Of a DNA stretch of 64,000 nt, positions 7,455 through 16,993 are shown in pieces. The translations under genes were made by a program, and so were the position numbers. Below the pieces are notes generated by a model, which was given only the letters and a program-made list of their open reading frames with translations, made no database searches and was not told the origin of the DNA. Within the stretch, counting starts at the first letter, position 1; each line of letters opens with the position of its first letter. Source of the stretch: Psychrobacillus sp048572895 (lineage in GTDB: Bacteria; Bacillota; Bacilli; Bacillales_A; Planococcaceae); NCBI RefSeq assembly GCF_048572895.1, contig NZ_CP183878.1, forward strand, positions 3,844,001 through 3,908,000, read 5' to 3'.

Positions 7455-8774
7455 TTATGAAAAGAACATAATTGCAACCCAACCAAAAATGATTAATGGA
7501 ATATTGAATATAAAGAAAGTTGGTATACAAGTATCTCGAATATGATTATGTTGTCCATCTGCGTTTAGCCCCGCTGTAGGACCTAATGTAGAATCGGATG
7601 CTGGTGATCCTGCGTCACCTAATGCCCCAGCTGTTCCAATTAGCGTAATAATTGCTGCAGGGCTTAAGCCAAATTCCTGTGCAATCGGAACAAAAATAAC
7701 TGCAATAATAGGAATCGTTGCAAACGAAGAACCAATACCCATATCCACGATTAACCCAATAAGTAACATAATCAAAACCGCAAGACCTTTGTTATCACCC
7801 ATGACAGCAGTAGATGCCGATACAAGCTTTTCAACGTCCCCAGAATCTGTAACTACTGCCGCAAAGCCACTAGCCGCAATCATCACCAATCCGATGAATG
7901 CCATCATACGCATACCATCTGTCAATAACTGATCTGCTTGTCTCCACTTAAGTGCTCCTGTAATATATAATGCAATAACCCCGGCTAGGGCACCTAAAAT
8001 CATCGAACCTGTAGGAATCTGAACAACTATAGCAGCAAGCAAGGCAATAATTGTGAATACAACGTTTTTCTTCTCAATTGTTACTTCAACCGTGGATGCT
8101 ACTTTCGTTTCTAGATTTTTGTATTTGCGAGGTTTACGGAAAGCGATGAATGCTGCGATTAGTCCTACAACCATTCCTAGCGCCGGGATTAACATTGGTC
8201 CATATACATCCGACGTTGAAATTGTCTCGCCGGCAGCTGTGATTTGTTTTGCAACTATATCTTGATAGATTAACCCGAAGCCAAATGGCAAACTCATATA
8301 TGGCGTTATTAAACCAAAAGCTAAAATACACGCAATTAATCGACGATCCACCTCCATTAAATTTAAAACTTTTAAAATCGGTGGGATCAACAAAGGAATA
8401 AAAGCAATATGAATTGGAATTAAGTTTTGTGAAAATATAGCCATTAACAATAGAACAAGGAAAACTAGCGTTTTTGCTAATCCCGTTTTTTGCGTGTCAC
8501 CATCTCGTTTTACTAATCTTAAAATTGCAGCGACTAATAGTTCTGGAATTCCAGTTTTTGAGATCGCAATCGCAAAACCACCTAACATTCCGTAACTTAA
8601 TGCAATTTCTGCACCTTCACCTAAGCCTCCAGCAAACGACTCCATTGTTTCTGTAACAGATAATCCCGCTACAAGACCACCTATAATTGCACCTATTGTT
8701 AATGAGAAAACCACATTAACACGAAGTATACTAAATACTAACATAATTACTACCGCTACTAAAACAGCGTTCAT
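7455..8774 (-). CDS. Na+/H+ antiporter family membrane protein (YuiF-like)
   Basis: A 439-residue, very hydrophobic protein with about ten or more predicted membrane helices, beginning MNAVLVAVVIMLVFSILRV. It resembles the YuiF-type proteins of Bacillus in the Na+/H+ antiporter/ArsB-NhaD-like superfamily. Polar, glycine-rich stretches within helices (LIGTAGALGDAGSPASDSTLG near residue 390) are the sort seen in substrate sites of these carriers. The substrate (Na+/H+ or an amino acid/organic anion) cannot be read from sequence. It has its own promoter (8817-8845) and terminator, so it is a single-gene unit in the accessory block between tuf and rpsJ. Confidence 0.8.
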   Translation of the reverse strand: MNAVLVAVVIMLVFSILRVNVVFSLTIGAIIGGLVAGLSVTETMESFAGGLGEGAEIALSYGMLGGFAIAISKTGIPELLVAAILRLVKRDGDTQKTGLAKTLVFLVLLLMAIFSQNLIPIHIAFIPLLIPPILKVLNLMEVDRRLIACILAFGLITPYMSLPFGFGLIYQDIVAKQITAAGETISTSDVYGPMLIPALGMVVGLIAAFIAFRKPRKYKNLETKVASTVEVTIEKKNVVFTIIALLAAIVVQIPTGSMILGALAGVIALYITGALKWRQADQLLTDGMRMMAFIGLVMIAASGFAAVVTDSGDVEKLVSASTAVMGDNKGLAVLIMLLIGLIVDMGIGSSFATIPIIAVIFVPIAQEFGLSPAAIITLIGTAGALGDAGSPASDSTLGPTAGLNADGQHNHIRDTCIPTFFIFNIPLIIFGWVAIMFFS

Positions 8775-8816
8775 CTAAAACACTCACTTTCACACACTAG
8801 ATTACTAATATGCTAA

Positions 8817-8845
8817 AGTTTATAATCAATTGGTTAATCTGTCAA
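8817..8845 (-). promoter_or_regulatory. Sigma-A promoter of the antiporter gene
   Basis: The minus strand shows TTGACA (8840-8845), a 17-base spacer and TAAACT (8817-8822), about 45 bases before the ATG. The -35 box is consensus. Confidence 0.75.
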
Positions 8846-8878
8846 CAAAAACACCTCTTTGTATAAGAGGCATTTTTT
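8845..8878 (-). terminator. Terminator after the BceB-type permease
   Basis: CCTCTT and AAGAGG pair around a short loop and are followed on the minus strand by TGTTTTTG. The T-tract runs into the -35 box of the antiporter promoter. Confidence 0.7.
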
Positions 8879-8890
8879 TATTATTGATCA

Positions 8891-10879
8891 TTACAATGAT
8901 TCATTTACAACTTTTCGATAGTAACCAATAGAGAGAAATGCAAAGATCGAATATAAAATCACATAAATACCCATCGTAATTAGCAAGGGAGCTACTAGTT
9001 CCGTACCAAATAGCATCCACCCTGATTTAACAGCAAAGTAACTATGTGCTAATCCTATGACTAATGGAAACCCGAAGTTAAACAACTGCTTTTTATAAAT
9101 GCCTTTCATCAACTCATTAGTTGTGAAACCAATTTTCCTAAGCACCGTATAGGAAGCTCTCTCTTCCTCCGCTTCTGTCATTTGTTTAAAGTATAGAATG
9201 CTACCTGTAGTCATAAGGAATGCTAAGCCTAAGAATCCTGTCACAAAGATGACTAGTCCAAATATATCTAATGTGGATAGTCTGTATTCTTCTTGGGTAG
9301 CCATATTTACGCTATCAATTTCGCCGTTCGATTTTGTCACTTCAAAATGTCCATCGTTTGTTGTTTCTTCATACATCCTTTGAACTTCTTTTAACTGAGA
9401 ACTATTAACTAAATCGATACCCACCTGTTTAACCCAAATCGTCTGTTGCTGAATACTACTATCCCCTGCAAGCTTCTCAAACTGTTTATTCGTTACAATT
9501 AATGCCTCTCCTCCGCCCGTAAGAGTGTTACCAAGTAATGAGTCGGCTTCGATTTTCTTAATCATAATACTTTCTTCTCCTGCATGTGTAGTCAGTTGGA
9601 CTGGATTATTTGCTTCCCATTTGATGATTTCTGACATCATGTTGTTAAAGCCAATAATATACCCTTCTCCTTCTTCTAAGGTAAGTTTTGGTTTCACCTT
9701 CTGTGCATCGCTAAGCTTCGTGATTAACATCGGCCCTTTAGTTGCAATACTAATCCCCGCGGGTATACCATTTATGAAGAGATCTTTCTCGTTGACCTCC
9801 ACATTCAACAATTCAATATCAGTCTGTACAAAGTCAATTTTGTTCTCGTTTAATCGTTCGATAAATTTTTGTCCTTGGTCATTCATCATAATATAATCAA
9901 ACGGAATACTCTGCTTTGCCATCGCACCTGCTGAATAATAGGAGATATAAGACAAACAGAGAATTCCTAAGGCAGTGGCTGATATAACCGTAATCGTCGT
10001 TAACGACATAGCATTCGATTTCATTCGATGCATGATCGGCGAAAGAGATAACACATCCTGGATAGACAGATGTCCTCTTTTGCGTTTTCGTATTAAATTT
10101 AATACAAATGCTACCGAAAATCGAAAAACAAAATAGGTTCCACCAATGGTTGATCCTAAAATAGTAATCATTTTATAAAACAGCATATTGACATTATCAC
10201 TATCTAATTCAAACAAAGTTGTAGATAAATAATACCCTAACCCAATCAAAATAAGACCTACTAACCCAAGAGACATTTGAATTCCACTAAATCGCTTCAC
10301 TTTTACATCTGCTGTTGCATTGGCAGTAAACAACGCAAGCAATGAGACGCGTCTTATACCAATTGCAGTCTGGATCAACACTACAATCAATAACACTAGA
10401 AATACGAAAATCGTCATTTGTAGTGCTTCCACTGAAAATATTAACTGAACCAACACATCTTTTTCTAAAATTCGCAGTAACACCATCGCAAAAACTCTAG
10501 AAGTTAAAAAGCCTAGTCCGACACCTATCGCAAGTGCACTGACCCATAGAATCGTATTCTCTAGCACTAACAACCTTGTCACAAGCCCCTTAGACATGCC
10601 TATTAGCTGATAGAGCCCAATTTCTTTACTTCTTCTTTTCATAAACAACAGATTGGCATACAGAACAAAAAACACTACTACAAATAACAATATATACGAT
10701 GCGGCCTTTAAACCAGCAGCAACCCTTACCCCTTGTGATACATCTACTACACTAGGATTGTATTGCAAAGTAACAAAAGAAAAGTAAAGCGTTACACTGA
10801 ATATAAGTGCAAAAAAGTATAAATAATAATGCTTTATATTTTTCTTCATGCTTCGGAAAACCAATTGACTAAGCGTCAT
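8891..10879 (-). CDS. BceB-type ABC transporter permease (antimicrobial peptide resistance)
   Basis: A 662-residue FtsX-superfamily permease, the membrane partner of the adjacent ATPase. In the BceAB family such proteins have ten membrane helices and a large extracellular domain of about 200 residues that recognises peptide antibiotics and controls the partner kinase. The N-terminus (MTLSQLVFRSMKKNIKHYY) and a hydrophilic stretch at roughly residues 310-530 fit. ATG at 10879 is chosen because GGTGG lies about eight bases upstream; it overlaps the ATPase gene by 11 bases, implying coupling. The specific drug (bacitracin, lantibiotic or other) cannot be inferred. Confidence 0.9.
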   Translation of the reverse strand: MTLSQLVFRSMKKNIKHYYLYFFALIFSVTLYFSFVTLQYNPSVVDVSQGVRVAAGLKAASYILLFVVVFFVLYANLLFMKRRSKEIGLYQLIGMSKGLVTRLLVLENTILWVSALAIGVGLGFLTSRVFAMVLLRILEKDVLVQLIFSVEALQMTIFVFLVLLIVVLIQTAIGIRRVSLLALFTANATADVKVKRFSGIQMSLGLVGLILIGLGYYLSTTLFELDSDNVNMLFYKMITILGSTIGGTYFVFRFSVAFVLNLIRKRKRGHLSIQDVLSLSPIMHRMKSNAMSLTTITVISATALGILCLSYISYYSAGAMAKQSIPFDYIMMNDQGQKFIERLNENKIDFVQTDIELLNVEVNEKDLFINGIPAGISIATKGPMLITKLSDAQKVKPKLTLEEGEGYIIGFNNMMSEIIKWEANNPVQLTTHAGEESIMIKKIEADSLLGNTLTGGGEALIVTNKQFEKLAGDSSIQQQTIWVKQVGIDLVNSSQLKEVQRMYEETTNDGHFEVTKSNGEIDSVNMATQEEYRLSTLDIFGLVIFVTGFLGLAFLMTTGSILYFKQMTEAEEERASYTVLRKIGFTTNELMKGIYKKQLFNFGFPLVIGLAHSYFAVKSGWMLFGTELVAPLLITMGIYVILYSIFAFLSIGYYRKVVNESL

Positions 10880-11630
10880 AGCCATCACCACCAAGTACAC
10901 CTTGTGTATTCATAATCTCCTGGAAGAACTGTTTGCGATCTTTCTCCCCTTTATATAGCTCAGTATATAACTGACCATCTTTTAAAAATAATACTTTTGA
11001 GCAGAAACTAGCTGCCACAGCATCATGCGTTACCATCATAATAGTTACTCGTTTGTCCTTATTAATCTTTTCTAAATTACTTAAAAGTGCGGTTGCTGAT
11101 TTGGAGTCAAGCGCCCCTGTTGGTTCATCCGCAAAAACAATTGCAGGATTACTTATTAATGCTCTTGCAGCGGAGGTCCTTTGCTTTTGACCACCGGATA
11201 TTTCATTCGGATATTTATTTGCTAGTTCTTGAATGTCTAATATTCTTGTTATCTCTTGAAAACGTTGTTCCGCTTCCTTTTTAGAGGTTTTACTAATAGA
11301 AAGTGGTAGTAAAATATTTTCTTTAACTGTTAATGTATCTAGGAGATTGTAGTCCTGAAAGATAAATCCTAATTGTTCTCTTCGAAAATTGGACAAAGCT
11401 TTTTCCTTCATAGTACGTAGGTTATGCCCGCTTATTTCGATAACTCCTTCTGTTGCCTTGTCTATAGAAGCAAGTACATTTAAAAGAGTAGTTTTTCCAG
11501 ACCCAGACGGTCCCATTATCCCTACGAATTCTCCTTCACTTACCTCTAAATCAATCCCTTTTAACACTTCCTGCGCTGTTGCCTTCTTGCCATATATTTT
11601 CTTTACTTTGCGACCGCTTAAAATAGTCAT
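10869..11630 (-). CDS. BceA-type ABC transporter ATP-binding protein
   Basis: A 253-residue ABC ATPase energising the adjacent BceB-like permease. Visible motifs are Walker A GPSGSGKTT (residues 40-48), a Q-loop (IFQDYNLLD), the signature ISGGQKQRT, Walker B (IVFADEP) and the H-loop (MVTHD). It belongs to the MacB/LolD-like group used by BceAB transporters. An AGGAGGAAC SD precedes the ATG. It is preceded by a 100-base gap containing a candidate BceR operator. Confidence 0.94.
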   Translation of the reverse strand: MTILSGRKVKKIYGKKATAQEVLKGIDLEVSEGEFVGIMGPSGSGKTTLLNVLASIDKATEGVIEISGHNLRTMKEKALSNFRREQLGFIFQDYNLLDTLTVKENILLPLSISKTSKKEAEQRFQEITRILDIQELANKYPNEISGGQKQRTSAARALISNPAIVFADEPTGALDSKSATALLSNLEKINKDKRVTIMMVTHDAVAASFCSKVLFLKDGQLYTELYKGEKDRKQFFQEIMNTQGVLGGDGYDA

Positions 11631-11718
11631 GTATGTTCCTCCTACAACTTAGTAACCTTATTGTACGATTTTTCTTATCAATAATCGTTTGATTAACGTT
11701 ACAAACAAATAAAGTAGA

Positions 11719-11732
11719 TGACAATTTTGTCA
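11719..11732 (-). promoter_or_regulatory. Candidate BceR-type operator
   Basis: A perfect inverted repeat, TGACA-ATTT-TGTCA, matches the architecture reported for BceR-like regulators (TnACA-N4-TGTnA). It overlaps the end of the histidine kinase gene and is about 90 bases upstream of the ATPase gene, the expected place for peptide-inducible control of bceAB. A weak -10 candidate (TACAAT) lies downstream. Function is inferred. Confidence 0.65.
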
Positions 11733-12755
11733 CCTACCTAAAATTTTCACTATTTCATTTTGTAAAGGAAATTGAAGGGAAAATGCGGAGCCTTCGCCGA
11801 TAGTAGAAGAAACAAATATATGAATACCTAAATGCTCAGTGACATTTTTGGCCAAGTAAAGTCCCATTCCAGTAGATGCGGTAGTTTGTCGACCAATTGC
11901 TCCCGTAAAAGCTTTTTCAAAGATTCTTGGTAAATCTGCCTGCGAAATTCCTATTCCTGAGTCTTTAATCATTAAAATGACGTGTCCTGTATCATCTATA
12001 CTAGTTCGAATATGAATTTCACTGCCTGCATTGCTATACTTAACCGCATTGGATATTAATTGCCTCACTATAAAGGCTAGCCATTTTTGATCGGACATGA
12101 CTTTTACTTCCGTGTTTTCTAAGTCAAATCCAATATTTTTCTGAATGCACCATGGTTGAAACTCTTTTATTTGCATGTGTAATATCTTTTGAATGTCCAC
12201 TTCTTCAATCATATAATCTTTTTCTATAGTAGAAAATCTTGTGTTATGTAATTGCTGATCTAATAATAGATGGATTCGGAGCCATTCTACCTCTAGCTTT
12301 TTTTGAGCATTTCTATCTTCTAAAGAATCTATCATCAACTTCAGGCTAGTAAGTGGAGTTTTTACTTCATGAATCCATGTAAGTATGTGGTCATTTTCTT
12401 CTAAATGTTCTACTTTCAAAACATTGAGCTCTTCCTTTGCTACCAAAACAAAAGTATCTATCGTAGTCGATAACGTCTTTTCAAAGCTAGAATGCCCTAC
12501 TGGAAAAGATTCTAATATGAAATCTAAACCTTTCTCGTTAGCCAAACTATTTACTAATGCTTTAATATACTTGGTTTCTTGAAAATATCGCCACAGAAAG
12601 AATAATACAAATGCTACAACATTGGTAAAGTTAATATATAGTAGAGAGATTTCCATAAAAGCTACATCCAAAGTAAGTATGAAATTCAACCAAATCTGTA
12701 GACTGATAAAAAAGAGAATCCATGCCCTTCTTTCTTTGATGTACAAAATAAACAA
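11730..12755 (-). CDS. Intramembrane-sensing histidine kinase, BceS type
   Basis: A 341-residue sensor kinase with two membrane helices near residues 10-57 joined by a very short loop, the layout of BceS-like intramembrane-sensing kinases that sense through their ABC partner. The phospho-acceptor is H129 in WIHEVKTPLTS; the ATPase domain shows the N box (LISNAVKYS, N236), DSGIGIS and GMGLYLAKN. The start is TTG at 12755, with GGAGGGATA ten bases upstream. It lies five bases after the response regulator gene. Confidence 0.92.
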   Translation of the reverse strand: MFILYIKERRAWILFFISLQIWLNFILTLDVAFMEISLLYINFTNVVAFVLFFLWRYFQETKYIKALVNSLANEKGLDFILESFPVGHSSFEKTLSTTIDTFVLVAKEELNVLKVEHLEENDHILTWIHEVKTPLTSLKLMIDSLEDRNAQKKLEVEWLRIHLLLDQQLHNTRFSTIEKDYMIEEVDIQKILHMQIKEFQPWCIQKNIGFDLENTEVKVMSDQKWLAFIVRQLISNAVKYSNAGSEIHIRTSIDDTGHVILMIKDSGIGISQADLPRIFEKAFTGAIGRQTTASTGMGLYLAKNVTEHLGIHIFVSSTIGEGSAFSLQFPLQNEIVKILGR

Positions 12756-12760
12756 AATTT

Positions 12761-13450
12761 TTATCCCTCCCTAGTAATAGCCATATACCCTAAACCTTTT
12801 TTTGTTATGATCACATCTGCAAGTCCTATTTCCTCTAGCTTTGACCGAAGGCGATTAACGTTTACAGACAAGGTATTATCATTAACAAAACGCTCATCAT
12901 CCCAAAGTTTTCTCATTAATTCATCTCTTGATACTATTCTATCCACAGAGTGTAGAAGTACTCGTAATATAAAAAGCTCATTTTTTGTTAACTCCATCGT
13001 CTTTTCCATATATGTAATTTCACTTTTTGAAAAATCGATAATTGCCTCGTTCCAATTATTTATATTCATAGACTCTTCTTGGTAATCATTTGTTCTTCTA
13101 AGAAGCGCTTGAACTTTAGCCACTAATACATCGAGATGAAAAGGCTTTTGCACAAAATCATCTGCACCCATTTGCATAGCCATAATCATATCCATCGGGT
13201 GATCTCGCGATGATAAGAAAATAATAGGAACTTTAGATATACGACGTATTTCTCTACACCAATGAAATCCATCAAATGCAGGCAATTGGATATCTATAAG
13301 AACAAAATGTGGCCTTTCTTCAATAAAAATAGACATTACTTTTTGAAAATCTTCTGGTCTACTAACGTCAAATGACCATTGTGCAAATCGTTCTTTAATC
13401 ATTTCATAGATTGCCTGATCATCTTCTATTACTAACACTTTCACTGTCAT
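12761..13450 (-). CDS. OmpR-family response regulator, BceR type
   Basis: A 229-residue regulator with a receiver domain (acidic pocket IEDD at 8-11, phospho-acceptor D53 in LIDIQLPAFDG, K at about 103) and a C-terminal winged-helix DNA-binding domain (residues about 130-225, ending VIITKKGLGYMAI). It is the first gene of the module and should be phosphorylated by the adjacent kinase to activate the ABC genes. A 14-base palindrome lies just upstream. The gap to the tuf terminator is only about 45 bases. Confidence 0.93.
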   Translation of the reverse strand: MTVKVLVIEDDQAIYEMIKERFAQWSFDVSRPEDFQKVMSIFIEERPHFVLIDIQLPAFDGFHWCREIRRISKVPIIFLSSRDHPMDMIMAMQMGADDFVQKPFHLDVLVAKVQALLRRTNDYQEESMNINNWNEAIIDFSKSEITYMEKTMELTKNELFILRVLLHSVDRIVSRDELMRKLWDDERFVNDNTLSVNVNRLRSKLEEIGLADVIITKKGLGYMAITREG

Positions 13451-13471
13451 CTACTAACTCACTCCTTTCAG

Positions 13472-13485
13472 ATAGTGTACACTAT
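13472..13485. promoter_or_regulatory. 14-bp perfect palindrome before the response regulator gene
   Basis: ATAGTGTACACTAT is exactly self-complementary. It lies between the tuf terminator and the SD of the BceR-like gene, where a promoter or operator would have to be. The binding protein is unknown. Confidence 0.5.
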
Positions 13486-13492
13486 TTATCGG

Positions 13493-13530
13493 CACAAAAA
13501 AAACCATCTCGTCGTCACGAGATGGTTTTT
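13493..13530 (-). terminator. tuf / str operon terminator
   Basis: AACCATCTCGT and ACGAGATGGTT form an 11-bp stem with a CGTC loop, followed on the minus strand by eight Ts. It lies about 20 bases after the tuf stop codon. Confidence 0.93.
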
Positions 13531-13548
13531 ATATTAAAGATTTATAGA

Positions 13549-14736
13549 TTATTTAGTAATAGTAGCAACTACACCAGCGCCTACAGTACGTCCACCCTCA
13601 CGGATAGAAAATTTAGTACCTTCTTCAAGAGCGATAGGTGAGATTAGAGATACAGTCATTTCGATGTTATCTCCAGGCATAACCATTTCTACACCTTCAG
13701 GTAAGTTACAAACACCAGTTACGTCAGTTGTACGGAAGTAGAACTGAGGACGGTAGTTTGAGAAGAATGGAGTATGACGTCCACCCTCTTCTTTTGAAAG
13801 AACATAAACTTCAGCTTTAAAGTCTGTGTGTGGTGTAATTGTACCTGGTTTAGCTAATACTTGACCACGTTGGATATCTTCACGAGAAACCCCACGAAGA
13901 AGAGCACCAATGTTATCTCCAGCTTCAGCATAGTCAAGAAGTTTACGGAACATTTCAACACCAGTTACAGTAGTTGATTTTGCTTCTTCAGAAATACCGA
14001 TAATGTCTACAACGTCACCGATTTTAACTTGGCCACGCTCAACACGTCCAGTAGCAACTGTACCACGACCAGTGATTGAGAATACATCCTCAACTGGCAT
14101 CATGAATGGTTTGTCAGTTTGACGTTCTGGAGTTGGGATATAGCTATCTACAGCATCCATTAATTCAATGATTTTTTCTTCCCATTCTGGTTGTCCTTCA
14201 AGAGCTTTAAGAGCAGAACCTTTAATTACAGGAATATCGTCTCCTGGGAATTCGTATTCAGAAAGAAGGTCACGAATTTCCATTTCAACTAATTCAAGAA
14301 GTTCTTCGTCATCAACCATATCACATTTATTCATGAATACAACTAGGTATGGAACACCTACTTGACGTGAAAGAAGGATATGCTCACGAGTTTGTGGCAT
14401 TGGGCCATCAGCAGCAGATACTACTAAGATCCCACCGTCCATTTGTGCAGCACCTGTAATCATGTTTTTAACATAGTCAGCATGTCCTGGGCAGTCTACG
14501 TGTGCGTAGTGACGAGTTGCTGTTTCATACTCAACGTGTGAAGTATTGATAGTGATTCCACGTTCTTTTTCTTCAGGTGCGTTGTCGATATCAGCGTAAG
14601 ATCTAGCTGTACCACCCATTTTTTTAGAAAGAACTGTTGCGATAGCAGCAGTTAGAGTTGTTTTACCATGGTCAACGTGTCCGATTGTACCAATGTTTGC
14701 ATGTGTTTTGGAGCGGTCAAATTTTTCTTTAGCCAT
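13549..14736 (-). CDS. tuf: Translation elongation factor Tu
   Basis: EF-Tu delivers aminoacyl-tRNA to the ribosomal A site as a GTP complex. The 395-residue protein shows the G1 loop GHVDHGKT near residue 19, the G3 element DCPGH and the G4 element NKCD, followed by domains II and III ending TVGAGVVATITK. It follows fusA as the last gene of the str operon. A hairpin-rich gap of about 115 bases (AAGGG...CCCTT) with a TATAAT sequence lies upstream and could carry an extra tuf promoter; no convincing -35 box was seen. Confidence 0.99.
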   Translation of the reverse strand: MAKEKFDRSKTHANIGTIGHVDHGKTTLTAAIATVLSKKMGGTARSYADIDNAPEEKERGITINTSHVEYETATRHYAHVDCPGHADYVKNMITGAAQMDGGILVVSAADGPMPQTREHILLSRQVGVPYLVVFMNKCDMVDDEELLELVEMEIRDLLSEYEFPGDDIPVIKGSALKALEGQPEWEEKIIELMDAVDSYIPTPERQTDKPFMMPVEDVFSITGRGTVATGRVERGQVKIGDVVDIIGISEEAKSTTVTGVEMFRKLLDYAEAGDNIGALLRGVSREDIQRGQVLAKPGTITPHTDFKAEVYVLSKEEGGRHTPFFSNYRPQFYFRTTDVTGVCNLPEGVEMVMPGDNIEMTVSLISPIALEEGTKFSIREGGRTVGAGVVATITK

Positions 14737-14852
14737 TAGAGAAGTCCTCCTCAGTAATTGTATGATTTTTTATTATAAAAGTAAGGGACTAATAGCCCCT
14801 TGCCTTTCATAGACTACAAATTAGTTATACTTTAATTTTGGTGAAAATTCAA

Positions 14853-16931
14853 TTATTCACCTTTATTTTTTTTGATAATTTCTTCGGAAATTGATTTTGG
14901 AACATCTTCATAATGATCAAATGTCATTGAGAAGACTCCGCGTCCTTGCGTATTAGAACGTAAAGACGTTGCATATCCGAACATTTCTGCAAGCGGAACC
15001 ATTGAACGTACAACTTGAGCGTTACCGCGAGCGTCCATACCTTCAACGCGTCCACGACGTGAAGTGATATCACCCATGATGTCTCCTAAATATTCTTCAG
15101 GAATTACAACTTCAACTTTCATGATTGGCTCAAGAATTACTGGATTTACTTTAGATACAGCATTTTTCAATGCCATAGAAGCAGCAACTTTGAAGGCCAT
15201 TTCATTCGAGTCAACATCATGATATGATCCGTCGTATAATTTTGCTTTGATATCGATTAACGGATATCCAGCAAGTACACCATTGTTAAGTGAGTCACGA
15301 AGACCTGCCTCAACAGCTGGAATGTATTCACGTGGAACTACCCCACCGACAACAGCATTTTCAAATTCAAAGCCTTTTCCTTCTTCGTTTGGAGAGAATT
15401 CAATCCAAACGTGTCCGAATTGACCACGTCCACCTGATTGACGTACGAATTTACCTTCAACTTTAGCTGAAGAGCGGAAAGTTTCACGGTAAGATACTTG
15501 AGGAGCACCTACGTTAGCTTCTACTTTAAATTCACGACGCATACGGTCAACTAAGATATCAAGGTGAAGTTCACCCATACCAGCGATAATAACTTGACCA
15601 GTTTCTTGGTCTGTATGAACGCGGAATGTAGGATCTTCTTCTGCTAGTTTCACAAGAGCAGCACCCATTTTATCTTGGTCAGCTTTAGATTTTGGCTCAA
15701 CTGATAAAGATATAACTGGTTCTGGGAATACCATAGACTCTAGAATTACTAGAGACTTTTCATCACACAGTGTATCACCAGTAGTAGTATCTTTAAGACC
15801 TACTGCTGCAGCGATATCGCCAGCAAATACTTCTGAAATCTCTGAACGAGAGTTCGCATGCATTTGTAGAATACGTCCTACACGCTCACGCTTACCTTTT
15901 GTTGAGTTTTGAACATATGATCCTGCTTGTAACGTACCAGAATATACACGGAAGAATGTTAGTTTACCAACATAAGGGTCAGTCATAACTTTAAATGCTA
16001 ATGCAGAGAAAGGTTCTGAATCATCTGAATGACGTAAAATTTCTTCTTCACTATCTGGATCAGTTCCTACCATAGCAGCAATATCAAGTGGTGATGGAAG
16101 GTATGCAACAACTGCGTCAAGAACTTTACGAACACCTTTGTTTTTAAATGCAGTACCACACACTACTGGATAGAATTCTACGTTTAGGGTACCTTTACGG
16201 ATACCTTTTACTAATTCTTCGTTCGTGATTTCTTCACCATTTAAATATTTATCCATTAAGTCTTCGTCAAGTTCTGCTACCGCTTCAACTAGTTTTTCAC
16301 GGTACTCTTGTGCTTGAGCTTTGTACTCTTCTGGAATTTCTATTTCTTCCATATCAGTTCCTAAGTCATTAGGATACATAGTAGCTTTCATCGTAATTAA
16401 ATCAATAATTCCGTTGAATTCATCTTCTGCACCGATAGGTAATTGAATTGGATGAGCGTTAGCTTGTAAACGGTCATGAAGAGTTCCTACAGAATATAAG
16501 AAGTCAGCACCCATTTTATCCATTTTGTTAATAAAAACAATACGCGGTACGCCATAAGTTGTAGCTTGACGCCATACTGTTTCTGTTTGTGGTTCAACAC
16601 CAGATTGAGCATCTAGTACTGTAACCGCACCATCAAGTACACGAAGTGAACGTTCAACTTCAACAGTGAAGTCTACGTGTCCAGGTGTATCAATGATATT
16701 TACACGGTGATTATCCCAAGCAGCTGTTGTTGCAGCTGAAGTAATAGTGATTCCACGTTCTTGTTCTTGCTCCATCCAGTCCATCTGTGATGCACCTTCA
16801 TGAGTTTCCCCGATTTTGTGGATTTTACCAGTGTAATAAAGAATACGCTCCGTAGTAGTCGTTTTACCAGCATCGATGTGAGCCATGATCCCGATATTAC
16901 GTGTTTTTTCTAAGGAGAACTCTCTAGCCAT
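14853..16931 (-). CDS. fusA: Translation elongation factor G
   Basis: EF-G is the GTPase that drives translocation and, with RRF, ribosome recycling. The 692-residue length and motifs are standard: G1 AHIDAGKTT (residues about 17-25), G3 DTPGHVD, G4 NKMD, and domain IV with SGGRGQFGHV. Fusidic-acid resistance changes were not examined residue by residue. It lies between rpsG and tuf. Confidence 0.99.
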   Translation of the reverse strand: MAREFSLEKTRNIGIMAHIDAGKTTTTERILYYTGKIHKIGETHEGASQMDWMEQEQERGITITSAATTAAWDNHRVNIIDTPGHVDFTVEVERSLRVLDGAVTVLDAQSGVEPQTETVWRQATTYGVPRIVFINKMDKMGADFLYSVGTLHDRLQANAHPIQLPIGAEDEFNGIIDLITMKATMYPNDLGTDMEEIEIPEEYKAQAQEYREKLVEAVAELDEDLMDKYLNGEEITNEELVKGIRKGTLNVEFYPVVCGTAFKNKGVRKVLDAVVAYLPSPLDIAAMVGTDPDSEEEILRHSDDSEPFSALAFKVMTDPYVGKLTFFRVYSGTLQAGSYVQNSTKGKRERVGRILQMHANSRSEISEVFAGDIAAAVGLKDTTTGDTLCDEKSLVILESMVFPEPVISLSVEPKSKADQDKMGAALVKLAEEDPTFRVHTDQETGQVIIAGMGELHLDILVDRMRREFKVEANVGAPQVSYRETFRSSAKVEGKFVRQSGGRGQFGHVWIEFSPNEEGKGFEFENAVVGGVVPREYIPAVEAGLRDSLNNGVLAGYPLIDIKAKLYDGSYHDVDSNEMAFKVAASMALKNAVSKVNPVILEPIMKVEVVIPEEYLGDIMGDITSRRGRVEGMDARGNAQVVRSMVPLAEMFGYATSLRSNTQGRGVFSMTFDHYEDVPKSISEEIIKKNKGE

Positions 16932-16993
16932 ATTGTATTTCTCCTTCCATATTCGGATTAGAGTATGATTTTATATTAAGTATTAAAAAGATT

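Noticed and set aside
7256..7486. Small minus-strand ORF of 76 codons
   Set aside because: It overlaps the antiporter terminator and stop region, has no SD and no recognisable sequence.
14737..14852. Independent tuf promoter
   Set aside because: A TATAAT sequence exists but no acceptable -35 box at the right distance; left as a possibility in the tuf entry only.
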